Source: a bacterium (GTDB lineage: Bacteria; Hinthialibacterota; Hinthialibacteria; Hinthialibacterales; Hinthialibacteraceae). Taken from it: DNA of 64,000 nucleotides. The stretch is taken from NCBI GenBank assembly GCA_016125385.1, contig WGLV01000050.1, forward strand, positions 58,898 to 122,897, given 5' to 3'. The translations under genes were made by a program, and so were the position numbers. Shown piece by piece: positions 26,144 through 34,780 of the stretch. Position 1 is the stretch's first letter, and every line of letters starts with the position of its first letter. Below the pieces are notes generated by a model. It saw only the letters and a program-made list of their open reading frames with translations. It did not search any database and was not told the origin of the DNA.

Positions 26144-26833
26144 ATGTGTATGATTGAAGAATTTGTGCAATTAATCCCTAAATCCTTGCTTTCCAAGTCC
26201 GGAAAAGTGTTCTATTCGGGTAGGGCTGCTTTTAGTTCTTCATCTCTGATATATATACTCGGGTTAAATCCGGGTGGGTCGCCAGTAAAACAGAAGTCGG
26301 AAACCGTCGAGTTGGACGTTCTGAATGATCTACCAGAAGAATGGTCGGCATACTGTGATGAATCTTGGTTGAATAACCCACCGGGTACGCACGGGCTCCA
26401 ACCGAGAGTATTGCATTTGTTAAAAAAAACTAAATTAGATCCACGGAGGATTCCATCAAGCAACTTAATCTTTGAAAGATCATCTTCCTCGAAGGATTTA
26501 AAAGGCCGATTCAATCAACTTGCGGAAGAATGTTGGCCTTTCCATCAACGAGTTATAGACAGCCTCGAAATTCGCATAATTCTTTGTTTGGGAATAAACA
26601 CTGGTAATTGGGTGGCCAGAAAAATTGGAGCCAATCTAGAAATCGATCATTTCACTGAAAAAAACAAAAGATGCTGGCGATCAACAGCCTTGAAAAATTC
26701 TACCGGCCTTTGCGTGGTCAAATTGACCCATCCTAGCAGAGCGAATTGGAAAGCACTTGCTACCGATCCGACACAGCTTGTAGAAAGTGTTCTAAACAAG
26801 ATTCACTCTAAAAAACCGGCATCGCATTGTTGA
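26144..26833 (+). CDS. Uracil-DNA-glycosylase-superfamily-like protein
   Basis: 229 residues from the ATG at 26144. Two motifs match the UDG superfamily: GLNPGGSP (40-47) at the water-activating loop and LTHPSRANW near the C-terminus for the minor-groove loop. Both match distantly related single-domain members rather than classical Ung. The DNA is visibly more AT-rich than its neighbours, with Lys/Asn/Ser codons that fit poorly with the window, suggesting recent transfer. Its stop is one base from the stop of the convergent serine hydrolase. A role in base-excision repair or defence is conceivable but not shown. Confidence 0.6.
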   Translation: MCMIEEFVQLIPKSLLSKSGKVFYSGRAAFSSSSLIYILGLNPGGSPVKQKSETVELDVLNDLPEEWSAYCDESWLNNPPGTHGLQPRVLHLLKKTKLDPRRIPSSNLIFERSSSSKDLKGRFNQLAEECWPFHQRVIDSLEIRIILCLGINTGNWVARKIGANLEIDHFTEKNKRCWRSTALKNSTGLCVVKLTHPSRANWKALATDPTQLVESVLNKIHSKKPASHC

Positions 26834-26834
26834 T

Positions 26835-28040
26835 TTACTTCAACGCCGCGTCGCATGACTTGCGCAGATAGTCTTCAAACGCCCAGTCGCCGCTCTGGCC
26901 GGTTTGACGGGTAATGACCAGATCAAGGCTCGGGACGAACGCGATGTATTGACCGCCGGAGCCGGGTTTGGCCCGGGCGTCAGCGGGAATGCCGTCTCCG
27001 CTGCGTCCGCTTTCTCCGGTTAAACGCGAGGGCAGTTCCCACCCAAGTGAGAATGTCTGGGGATTGAGTTTCCAGCGCATTTCCGGCGTTTTAACATCGC
27101 TGGACGGCTCGCCCGTCCGATCGACGAACCATTTCGGGATCACCTGACGATCTTCCCACCGGCCGCCGCGCAACATGCAGTACGCGATGCGAGCCAGATC
27201 TCGCGCCGGCATACCTAGCCCGTGACTGGGGTGACGCCCCACTTTTTCGCTTCCATCAAAATACTGAAACCACCAATGTTCGACGCCGATAGGTTTGAAC
27301 AACGCTTCAATCGCGAACTGGTCATACGGTTTGCCCGTGACGGTCTCGCAGACCAGCGCCGCATGGTCGAGCGCGTGCGTTGAATATCCGCATCCCTCAC
27401 CAGGATCGAAGGCCAGCCGGGCCGTGCGTTCATCTCCGCTGTGACCGAGCACGTAATCCCACGAACCGTCATTCGGAGCGCCGACCGCCTCTGGACAGAT
27501 CCCCGAGGTATGATTTAGAAGTTGTTTGACCGTGATTTGAGCTTTGCGGGGATCGCTGAGCGGTTGAGCCCAGGGGATGAAATCGAACGCCGGGTCGTCA
27601 AACGTCATTTCCCGAGGCGTCTCGCCATGCTGGCTTCGTTCCGAAGCGATGGCGAGCACGGTCGCGCAAATCGCTTTCGAGACGGAAGCGACGCGGCGGG
27701 AATCGGTGATCGAGCTGTTTCCACGTTCAACTTCGAGAACGATATAGCCGTTGCGAATCACCACGGCGGCGAATGGCCGGTCGTCCGACTGAAGAAGCCA
27801 CTCTTTCAGCTCATCCAATTTGGAGTGATCCATGCCCGCCAACGTACGGATATCGCCGGGTCGCTCCAGTTTTCGCCACCCGCCCTGCGATTCCGGCGGA
27901 GGGAAATAAGCCATACCAGCCTGCTCATTATTTTGAACCAACAGCCGCGACCCGCCTTTGGCTCTCATGTCGGCAGGCATCACCGCCAATAGTGAAGCGG
28001 CGCTCATCCAGATTAAAATTGAGAAAAGATTTCGCCACAT
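26835..28040 (-). CDS. Secreted serine hydrolase, class C beta-lactamase family
   Basis: 401 residues with a signal peptide. The S-x-x-K catalytic motif is SVSK (Ser119-Lys122), followed by the Y-x-x loop GYSTHALDHAAL near 222, where Ser replaces the Asn seen in AmpC. That pattern is usual in EstB-like esterases, DD-peptidases and 6-aminohexanoate hydrolases. Antibiotic resistance should not be assumed. It lies last in a minus-strand run with the DUF1080, hypothetical and DUF5010 genes. Confidence 0.85.
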   Translation of the reverse strand: MWRNLFSILIWMSAASLLAVMPADMRAKGGSRLLVQNNEQAGMAYFPPPESQGGWRKLERPGDIRTLAGMDHSKLDELKEWLLQSDDRPFAAVVIRNGYIVLEVERGNSSITDSRRVASVSKAICATVLAIASERSQHGETPREMTFDDPAFDFIPWAQPLSDPRKAQITVKQLLNHTSGICPEAVGAPNDGSWDYVLGHSGDERTARLAFDPGEGCGYSTHALDHAALVCETVTGKPYDQFAIEALFKPIGVEHWWFQYFDGSEKVGRHPSHGLGMPARDLARIAYCMLRGGRWEDRQVIPKWFVDRTGEPSSDVKTPEMRWKLNPQTFSLGWELPSRLTGESGRSGDGIPADARAKPGSGGQYIAFVPSLDLVITRQTGQSGDWAFEDYLRKSCDAALK

Positions 28041-28136
28041 GATGAATCTCCCGCATTGAGTTTCCGCTTCGCTCGCGCCAATGGCGCGTTATCCATTGTC
28101 GCACCCGAAGATGGATTCATGCAACATCAAGACGCA

Positions 28137-29162
28137 TCAGAGTCTTTTCACCCGCGGATTTCTGAAATAGACCGCCCGTTTGTAATCATTTCGCTGCAGT
28201 GCGATGCTTCCCATCGCGGAGTGGCTCGCAAGAGTTGGGATGGAATTCAGCGCGAATCCATTGATGACGACGGTCTGATTTATCCTCACCCAGACGCGGC
28301 CGTCGAGATAAACGATCTCATACGCGTCCCACTCGCCGATGGGGCCGCGCGGGTCGGAAGTCGGCGCGACGAATCGCTCGATCGCTCCATTCGAGTGCGG
28401 CGTAAGAGGTTCGCCCATCGTCGCATCCAGTTGAATCTCGACCCGGTCATCGCGTTTGTATATTTCTTTCAGAGGTGTATGGATCAGAACTCCACTGTTA
28501 CCACGTTCCTCGAATTTCGCGTCGAATCGCAATACGAAATTCCCAAATTGTTTTTTGGAGATCACCGCCCAGTAATCCCAACCGCCGACTTTCAACACGC
28601 CGCCTTCCTCGACTTTGGGACCGGCTTTTTCCAGCCCCTGAATTATCCATCCGCCGGGATGCTCGGCGTTCATCTCATCGAACAGCGGCTCAAACTCCGC
28701 GTCATCAATGTCATAAAGAGCAATGATTTCCGTGTTACCCGGCTGATGCAGACCGGCTGATTTGGAGTCAACCGGTCGAGCTGTTGGTTCATCCGGCGGG
28801 CTCAGCGCCGGCGAAGAGGACGTGAATGGATAATCAGCAGAGGGTGTAGGTTCGGACGATTCCTCGATCGGAGCGGGCGTTTGAGTTACGGCAAGTGGCT
28901 GAGACGGAGAAACCGGCACGGATGGAATCAACCTTTGCAATTCATCTGCTCGTGAGGGAATTTCTTTCCGCAACGCATCGATTTGCTCGTTCAATGAGTC
29001 GAGCCGTGTATTTATGGCTTCCTCAAGCGTGAGCTTCGCGGGCGCTTCATGAAGAGACGCCGCGATGGACTGAATCGCCTGGTGATTCCGGTATTCGCCA
29101 TATCCGACCGCAATGAATCCAAACAGCAATAAAAATCCGATGATCCAAGTGGATTTATTCAT
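28137..29162 (-). CDS. Membrane-anchored DUF1080 (3-keto-disaccharide-hydrolase-like) protein
   Basis: 341 residues: one N-terminal membrane helix (about 5-23), a Pro/Ser-rich linker (about 80-130), and a C-terminal DUF1080 domain with the family signature FVLRFDAKFEERGNSGVLIHTP followed by YEIQLDA-like VEIQLDATMGE and GEWDAYEIVYLDGRVWVRINQTVV. The fold is a concanavalin-like beta sandwich, widespread in Planctomycetes and Bacteroidetes. Some members hydrolyse 3-keto-glycosides; here the activity is not shown. The linker places the domain outside the membrane. Confidence 0.85.
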   Translation of the reverse strand: MNKSTWIIGFLLLFGFIAVGYGEYRNHQAIQSIAASLHEAPAKLTLEEAINTRLDSLNEQIDALRKEIPSRADELQRLIPSVPVSPSQPLAVTQTPAPIEESSEPTPSADYPFTSSSPALSPPDEPTARPVDSKSAGLHQPGNTEIIALYDIDDAEFEPLFDEMNAEHPGGWIIQGLEKAGPKVEEGGVLKVGGWDYWAVISKKQFGNFVLRFDAKFEERGNSGVLIHTPLKEIYKRDDRVEIQLDATMGEPLTPHSNGAIERFVAPTSDPRGPIGEWDAYEIVYLDGRVWVRINQTVVINGFALNSIPTLASHSAMGSIALQRNDYKRAVYFRNPRVKRL

Positions 29163-29220
29163 CCCGCCCCCTCCTTATGTCATCGATACATCGTATATAT
29201 CGATAACACGCCATGACGGG

Positions 29221-29532
29221 CTAATGCAACGGGGGGATGATGATCGCACAGAGGTAGGGGAACTCCTGTTGATCGCGCAGTCGAAATACAGCTCCGTTTT
29301 CTGGCGGAATCACTTTGGCGGGATCGGTCTCGTTATAGATCACCGTCTCCACCTCCAACTCGCCGAGTTGTTTGCTTTCCTCCGATAATGCGCGGCCATA
29401 GATATACAGGCCCTTTAAAAGCAAAACCCGGCCGAACAGTTCCGGCCGGGTTGAGAGATCGAGATTGAGCCCCAGCTGAAGACGAGGGCGATTCAGATTC
29501 ATCAGAAAGCGGATTTTCTCTTCCCGCTGCAT
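29221..29532 (-). CDS. Hypothetical protein
   Basis: 103 residues. No signal peptide, no membrane segment, no recognised motif; strands and short turns dominate (RPRLQLGLNLDLSTRPELFGRVLLLKGLYIYGR). The ATG is only seven bases after the stop of the DUF5010 gene, which suggests translational coupling. It may work with that protein. Confidence 0.6.
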   Translation of the reverse strand: MQREEKIRFLMNLNRPRLQLGLNLDLSTRPELFGRVLLLKGLYIYGRALSEESKQLGELEVETVIYNETDPAKVIPPENGAVFRLRDQQEFPYLCAIIIPPLH

Positions 29533-29539
29533 CGCTGGT

Positions 29540-31159
29540 TCAGCCGCCGGATTCAGCCCGGTTGATCTTTGACGGAGGCTGTTTTTCCACTTCGACGGAG
29601 CGCACCGCCATCGAGCCGTTAATCACGGCGAATCGGAAATCGGAAGCGCCGTTCTCGCGATTGACGAATCGCGCGTCCTCCAGCGTGACCTCCTTCGTCA
29701 CCCACTGCCGGGTGTTGCGGCAGGTGACGCGCGGCGCCGCCTTATAGGCGCCGTTCAGCGTCGCGCTGGAATCGTGCGAATCATATTCAAGAACATGCGA
29801 CTGAAAACCGTCGTCCCAATAGGTATAGCGCACATGCAGCGTCACCTTCTGGTCGTAATAGAAGGGATCGACGACGGAGAAATACATATACCCCGTGCCC
29901 GCTTCATCGGTTTGGGCGCAGCCTTCACCGCCGATCACCGCGTTATGTACCGGGCCGTCGGGTTGCCCCGGAACCAACCGGATTCCGGATGACGAGCCAT
30001 TCGCGCCCAGCGTCACGGAAACCGCCGACGCGTCTTTATACTCGGATCCTTCCGTCGATGGCGGGCGCGGGACTGGATCGGGATGCACGAGTTCAATGGT
30101 CTCGGTTCCCTTCTCTCCCGCTTTGAAAAGGTCGACGTAATGGCGCGTCAGCTGAATGTATTGATCGCCATACTCACGTGAATCGCAGATGCTGGTACCT
30201 TCGTGCATCTCGTTCCAGGTTTCGACCAGAACGATACGCGCGGTGCTGTTAAGAATCTGATTCCATCCCCAGCGATAGAAGTTTCCGTTTTCCCGCTCGC
30301 GGATGGGCGTCGAGCGCCCCGGCACGGCGGAGTCGTTGTAGCCGGCCCCGACCTGCGCGACGCGGCTGTTGATATACGGACCGCTGAGAGCCGCCCCCCA
30401 TTGCGTAACGCCGTCGGTGTTTCCGCCCCATGAATTATCACGGATAATGAAGGGACGCATGCCGAAATCCTGCTGGAATCGATCGTAAACGTATTCAAAC
30501 AGAGTCGCGTCATGCGCCATGGCGAACGAGGATGAATACAAAACAACCAGCGGGCGGCCTCCGACGGCGGCCCAGTTGCGCGGTTCGATCTGGTAGAAGA
30601 AATCGCGGATGGTGCGATAGAAGATGTCTTTCCCCTCTTCTTCACGCAGGTCGTACTTTTCACTGCGGCCCACTTCACCGCGCGTACCCGGCAGCAGCGT
30701 ACTGGTATCATAAAACAGGCCGATCTTTGGACTGGGTTTGCCCTCGGCGCGGCGTTTTTCTATCGCCCATTGCAGCGGCCCCAGCCCATTCACGCTGAAC
30801 GAGATGTCTGATTTGAAATAGTTATCAACCACGCCCCAATAGACCGGCATGATGAAATCAAGCCCCGCCTTGACGCAATCGTCCAACTGCTTTGCATGCC
30901 ATTCAGCGCTGTTGAAGCTGACCGATTCGGGATCGGGGTAGTGATCCTGCAGAATATCGATGGTATGAGCGCCGTCGTTGAAGAAGTGATGATCGGGATA
31001 CGAGTACCAATAAAAGTAATGTGTACCCACGATCTTTTCACTGTTCGAAAACGATTCGATATCGTTCAAGGCGCCAGCGGACCACACCGGCCTGAACTGG
31101 GGCGCGGCTGACGCGGGCAACACGAACAAGGCGATGAGCATAAGACGTGCGAGTTTCAT
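29540..31159 (-). CDS. Secreted DUF5010-type protein (TIM barrel plus C-terminal beta domain)
   Basis: 539 residues with a signal peptide ending ASAAP. The first 340 residues resemble the DUF5010/GH71-GH99-like barrel: GTHYFYWYSYPDHHFF, then LDFIMPVYWGVVDNYF, PKIGLFYDTSTL, and RIVLVETWNEMHEGTSI, where the Glu residues are candidates for catalysis. A C-terminal beta-sandwich (about 350-530) is likely a carbohydrate-binding module. GGAGG precedes the ATG by eight bases. It lies between yajC and the small hypothetical gene. Substrate unknown. Confidence 0.8.
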   Translation of the reverse strand: MKLARLMLIALFVLPASAAPQFRPVWSAGALNDIESFSNSEKIVGTHYFYWYSYPDHHFFNDGAHTIDILQDHYPDPESVSFNSAEWHAKQLDDCVKAGLDFIMPVYWGVVDNYFKSDISFSVNGLGPLQWAIEKRRAEGKPSPKIGLFYDTSTLLPGTRGEVGRSEKYDLREEEGKDIFYRTIRDFFYQIEPRNWAAVGGRPLVVLYSSSFAMAHDATLFEYVYDRFQQDFGMRPFIIRDNSWGGNTDGVTQWGAALSGPYINSRVAQVGAGYNDSAVPGRSTPIRERENGNFYRWGWNQILNSTARIVLVETWNEMHEGTSICDSREYGDQYIQLTRHYVDLFKAGEKGTETIELVHPDPVPRPPSTEGSEYKDASAVSVTLGANGSSSGIRLVPGQPDGPVHNAVIGGEGCAQTDEAGTGYMYFSVVDPFYYDQKVTLHVRYTYWDDGFQSHVLEYDSHDSSATLNGAYKAAPRVTCRNTRQWVTKEVTLEDARFVNRENGASDFRFAVINGSMAVRSVEVEKQPPSKINRAESGG

Positions 31160-31189
31160 TGAATCGCCTCCCTGAAAAATAGTCGTTAC

Positions 31190-31510
31190 TTACTTCGCTT
31201 CTTCGTCGCCCAGAATCACCTCGATGGCCGATGTATGAATCTCGACCTTGGTGTTTTCGCCGATTTTCACCGCGGCGGTTTCGCCTTTCACGCCGATGAT
31301 CGTCGCGTACAAACCGCCCTTGGTGATGATGCGGTCGCCTTTTTTGAGCTGGGCCACGCTCTGTTTGTGTTTCTCCTGCTGTTTTTGTTGCGGGCGGATC
31401 AGCAGAAAATAAAAGATCAGAAAGATCACGCCGAACATGACGAAGGTCTGCATGATGCCGGCCATCGGGTCGGGATTTTGAACGGCTCCTTGGGCGAGGA
31501 CGAAAAACAT
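31190..31510 (-). CDS. yajC: Preprotein translocase accessory subunit YajC
   Basis: 106 residues with one N-terminal membrane helix ending FLLIRPQQKQQ, then KKGDRIITKGGLYATIIGVKG, the YajC signature. YajC associates with SecDF and helps Sec-dependent protein export at the inner membrane. AAGGAG lies nine bases upstream of the ATG. secD/secF are not beside it here, unlike in many genomes. It is the first gene of the minus-strand run down to 26835. Confidence 0.95.
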   Translation of the reverse strand: MFFVLAQGAVQNPDPMAGIMQTFVMFGVIFLIFYFLLIRPQQKQQEKHKQSVAQLKKGDRIITKGGLYATIIGVKGETAAVKIGENTKVEIHTSAIEVILGDEEAK

Positions 31511-31720
31511 ATTGCATAACTCCTTATGAGAGAAGATATTACACGTTCGGGGCGCGATGCCGCCGCGCCGCGATGATCTTCACAGTATAGGCAATCGAAG
31601 CGCGGGAAAGAAGGCGGTTGGGGGATTGACGAACGGGGGCGCTCCGTTAAGATGATGACTGAATGAGGGGCTGTCGAGTGCGAGTCAGCGTCTTCATTTT
31701 CCTCAAAAGAGCCGATCCGT

Positions 31721-31793
31721 TGGGGCGTAGACGAATGGTAAAGTCACCGGTCTTTGGAACCGGAGTTTGTAGGTTCGACTCCTACCGCCCCAG
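31721..31793 (+). tRNA. tRNA-Gln (anticodon TTG)
   Basis: A full cloverleaf: acceptor TGGGGCG/CGCCCCA, D arm GAC/GTC, anticodon stem CCGGT/ACCGG with loop CTTTGGA (anticodon TTG, reading CAA), T arm GTAGG/CCTAC with TTCGACT, discriminator G. The CCA end is not encoded. U1-A72 with G73 fits tRNA-Gln. Confidence 0.95.
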
Positions 31794-31953
31794 TGTTTAA
31801 TTCCCTCACTTTTCCAACCATTTTCCAATTGCATTGAATGAGCCTATTCGCTGTTTTAACCGCGGCGATTATCTATTTCACATATTTCGGATATTGCGAT
31901 TCAATATTGTTCAATTCAGAGATTGAATCTCAGGCGTTTATGGAGCATGAATC

Positions 31954-32172
31954 ATGGCGCAATCCTTTACCATTAATCTTCCCGCCGATGTTAAACAGGA
32001 AATCGATGAACTTTCGCAATTAGACGGCGTCTCTCCCGATGAAATCGTTGGCAGAGCCGTCAAACAGCATATTTTCCGGCGAAAGTTCCATTCATTACGA
32101 GAGAAAATGGCTGCGACAGCGCAAGACCAGGGAACATCGACCGATCAGGATGTGTTCGACCGCGTCTCATGA
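31954..32172 (+). CDS. Ribbon-helix-helix antitoxin
   Basis: 72 residues with an RHH DNA-binding N-terminus: TINLPADVKQEIDELSQLDGVSPDEIVGRAVKQHI, the CopG/MetJ-like strand followed by two helices. The C-terminus would bind a toxin. GGAG lies eight bases before the ATG, and its stop overlaps by four bases (ATGA) the start of a PIN toxin reading frame, the usual toxin-antitoxin layout. The toxin is decayed, so this is an orphan antitoxin that may still repress its own promoter. Confidence 0.85.
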   Translation: MAQSFTINLPADVKQEIDELSQLDGVSPDEIVGRAVKQHIFRRKFHSLREKMAATAQDQGTSTDQDVFDRVS

Positions 32173-32583
32173 GGATTGTTCTTGTTACAAATGTTTTCTT
32201 CGCCGCCCTGGTTGCTGACGGCGTATGTTCCGAATTACTTTAGCACTGCGCATTTTCTCACAAAATTATCTCATCCAATTTCATTTTCAACGAATTACAT
32301 AGAGTCCTGGTTCAAGAATTCAAATGTGAAGAACATGTCGTCAACGAGTCCGTCGTTCTACTCAAATCGCAAACAGAGATCATAATTCCCCAATCCCTGA
32401 AACATCCAACATACAGGGATACAGACAACGATCAAAATCTCGGCACAGCGCTGGCGGGGCATGCGGATTGCATTGTCACCGGCGACAAGGATTTGTTAAT
32501 TCTCTAGAAATTTTAAAGGTATTCCCATATTGCTACCGAGTGATTTTTCTGATTTTGAAATTCAAATGGAGTATACATCGTGA
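32169..32583 (+). pseudogene. Decayed PIN-domain toxin (VapC-like, COG1569 type)
   Basis: Starting at the ATG overlapping the antitoxin stop, the frame reads MRIVLVTNVFFAALVADGV..., then meets TAG at 32241. In the same frame it resumes with FNELHRVLVQEF, then YRDTDNDQNLGTALAGHAD and CIVTGDKDLLIL, the conserved PIN C-terminal block with its acidic residues. A stop at 32505 follows. The +1 frame then supplies the expected tail GIPILLPSDFSDFEI up to TGA at 32581. So there is one nonsense mutation and one frameshift. The first catalytic residue, normally Asp in LDTNV, is Val by a single base change. The RNase cannot be active. Confidence 0.9.
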
Positions 32584-32764
32584 TCAAGCAGTGCTGTAAC
32601 CATTCCCAAAATTACTCCGTAATTCAATATCAGATTACAGAACTTATCAGCTTCGCATCGCTATTTTTCCTTGACTCCACGCCGCAAATTCCATAGGGTG
32701 AGTGACGGTCATTCCGCGTTTCGGCGCGCGGAGACCGCAAATTCATTGGAAAGCGGGTTATATC

Positions 32765-33820
32765 ATGCGGATTCATCTCGCGCTGATCCTGTCTGGCCTG
32801 ATGCTGATCTCCTTACACGCCCAATGCACGTGTTTCTCGTTCGATACGCCTGAGGGGCCGGTATTCGGCGCGAACCTCGAACTTTTCATACCCGGCGACG
32901 GGCTGGTTTACGTCAATCCACGCGGGATCGAGAAAGAAGGCTTCCAGGCCAGTTCGAACGGCGCGACGGCGAAGTGGGTTTCAAAATACGGCAGCGTCAC
33001 CTTCAACCTGGCGGGCCGTGAATTCGCCGCCGGCGGTATGAATGAGGCGGGGCTGGTGGTCGGCGCGCTGGAACTGAAAGCCACGGAGCTGCCCGAGCCC
33101 GACGACCGGCCGCCGCTGCCGATCGGGACCTGGGTTCAATACGTGCTGGATACATGCGATTCTGTGGATGACGTGATTAAGACGGATTCCAAAGTGCGCA
33201 TTGAAGACCAGGCTTCGCCCAGCCATTTTCTGATTGTGGACGCGGAGGGCGACGGCGCCGTGATCGAATTTATGGATGGGAAGCTCGTGTACTACACCGG
33301 CCCCGATATGCCGGTCAAGGCGCTGACCTACATGCGCTACGAGCGCGCTCTCGCCTCGCTGAGAATGGGCGGTCCGCGCTGGTGGTGGTCGAACCCCGGT
33401 GAGTCGGCGCAACAATTCGCTAAAGCGGAGGCGCGCAACAAGGAATACAATCCTGAGACCGACGGCAGCGCGGTGCGATACGCGTTCACGACGTTATCTT
33501 ACATCGTCGGCTTCCCCATCACCAAATGGAACATCGTCTATGACATCAACAAACGCGAGGTCTGGTACCGCACGGCGGACAGCACGGCGACCAAGCATAT
33601 TACGATGAGCAAACTCGATCTCTCGTGCGAATCGTCATATCGAATGCTTGACGTGAACGAGAAGATCGATGGCGACGTGGAGGAAGAGTTCATCCCCTAC
33701 GATTCCAGCCTTAATCTGCGGTTTTTCAAAACTTTTTGTGAACGCAGCGGCATCGACATCTCCGAAGAAGACGCCATCGGAGTCACGCGTCATATCGATC
33801 GATTCAAGTGCGCTGAATAA
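32765..33820 (+). CDS. Secreted choloylglycine hydrolase-family (Ntn) amidase
   Basis: 351 residues from the ATG at 32765. A signal peptide ends at LHAQ, exposing CTCFSF; Cys21 would become the N-terminal nucleophile of this Ntn-hydrolase family (bile salt hydrolases, penicillin V acylases, linear amide hydrolases; COG3049). The ensuing blocks fit: VFGANLELF, NEAGLVVGAL, SPSHFLIVDAEGDGAVIEF, and YDINKREVWYRT near the end. Activation by signal cleavage outside the cytoplasm is expected. The amide substrate is unknown. Its stop lies next to that of the convergent lyase-family gene. Confidence 0.85.
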   Translation: MRIHLALILSGLMLISLHAQCTCFSFDTPEGPVFGANLELFIPGDGLVYVNPRGIEKEGFQASSNGATAKWVSKYGSVTFNLAGREFAAGGMNEAGLVVGALELKATELPEPDDRPPLPIGTWVQYVLDTCDSVDDVIKTDSKVRIEDQASPSHFLIVDAEGDGAVIEFMDGKLVYYTGPDMPVKALTYMRYERALASLRMGGPRWWWSNPGESAQQFAKAEARNKEYNPETDGSAVRYAFTTLSYIVGFPITKWNIVYDINKREVWYRTADSTATKHITMSKLDLSCESSYRMLDVNEKIDGDVEEEFIPYDSSLNLRFFKTFCERSGIDISEEDAIGVTRHIDRFKCAE

Positions 33821-33821
33821 A

Positions 33822-34748
33822 TCAGAAGAACTCGGGCAACAGATCGCGGGCGTGAGGGCGGATGCGATCCGCTTCATCACGCGGAATCGAGCGGTAAGGC
33901 CAGCGTAGCGCGGGGCTGATATCACACCATCCGCCGATCATCGCCAAAAGACGATCCGCCGCCTGATGTGAATACCCCCGATCCACGATCCACGGTTCGA
34001 TGTACATCCGCATGAATGCCTGGATGCGGCTCTCAAGTTCCAGCGCCGATTCCATATCGGTTCGCATCCCATCCGTCCAGCGTTGCGCCGCCGAAGGATT
34101 CAGACACGCGACGTTTGAATACGCGCCGTGCGCGCCGCGGCGCATCCCGCTGGCGAGGTGATGCCCCGGCACGAAGACCGACAGCCCTCGTGCGCATTCT
34201 CTCACCCGCCGATACCAGTCATCGCCGCCGCCCCCCACCTTCACTCCGATGAACGAAGGAACCTGCTCATGAATCGAGCGCCAGTCTTCCGGCTGCAATA
34301 CGCGTTTGGCGAACGAAGGGTTATACAACACCAGCCCTACTGGATGCGCGGCCTCAGCCATGCGTTGAAAAAAATCGAGCGTTTCATCATCGTTCAATGG
34401 AAACCAGTCAGGCAAAACGATTTGTACCGCGCCGGGCTGAAGCGGGGCGATCCGCCTGAGTCGCTGAAGAGACGCCCACGGGCTGGGGTGGCTCACGCCG
34501 AGTTGAAACGCTTTGCCCGCCCGATTACAGTAATCCGCAATGATGAGGCTGATCTCGTCAAATTCGTCTTCAGTCTGATTGTAAAACTCGCTGCTTGTCC
34601 CGTTGGTATAGATTCCATCCACGCCGGATTCCAGCAAAATTGCAATCTGATCGCGCAACCGGCTATAATCGATCCGGTTGTCATTCAGCCACGGGATCAA
34701 TACCGGCGCCCAGTTTCCTTTCAGCTCGTTCCAGACGAGAGGTTTCAT
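33822..34748 (-). CDS. DapA/NanA-family (Schiff-base) aldolase or lyase
   Basis: 308 residues with the DHDPS/NAL barrel: VDGIYTNGTSSEFYN in place of the usual GTTGE loop, Tyr142 in LVLYNPS, and the Schiff-base lysine Lys170 in FIGVKVGGG. The family cleaves or forms pyruvate-derived sugar and amino acids. The altered GT-S-S-E loop says it is neither classical DapA nor NanA, so a 2-keto-3-deoxy sugar aldolase is possible. Divergent from, and 32 bases away from, an AraC-type regulator that probably controls it (inference). Confidence 0.85.
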   Translation of the reverse strand: MKPLVWNELKGNWAPVLIPWLNDNRIDYSRLRDQIAILLESGVDGIYTNGTSSEFYNQTEDEFDEISLIIADYCNRAGKAFQLGVSHPSPWASLQRLRRIAPLQPGAVQIVLPDWFPLNDDETLDFFQRMAEAAHPVGLVLYNPSFAKRVLQPEDWRSIHEQVPSFIGVKVGGGGDDWYRRVRECARGLSVFVPGHHLASGMRRGAHGAYSNVACLNPSAAQRWTDGMRTDMESALELESRIQAFMRMYIEPWIVDRGYSHQAADRLLAMIGGWCDISPALRWPYRSIPRDEADRIRPHARDLLPEFF

Positions 34749-34780
34749 GTCCGCGCCTTTCCGTTGTGGATTTTCAATCG

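Noticed and set aside
26835..28040. Antibiotic-resistance beta-lactamase
   Set aside because: The S-x-x-K/Y-S-T pattern is shared with many esterases and peptidases; no specific resistance feature is visible.
32169..32583. Programmed readthrough or pyrrolysine use at the TAG in the PIN gene
   Set aside because: A separate frameshift and loss of the catalytic Asp show plain decay.
31721..32764. Integrated element at tRNA-Gln
   Set aside because: No integrase and no repeat of the tRNA 3' end was found downstream.
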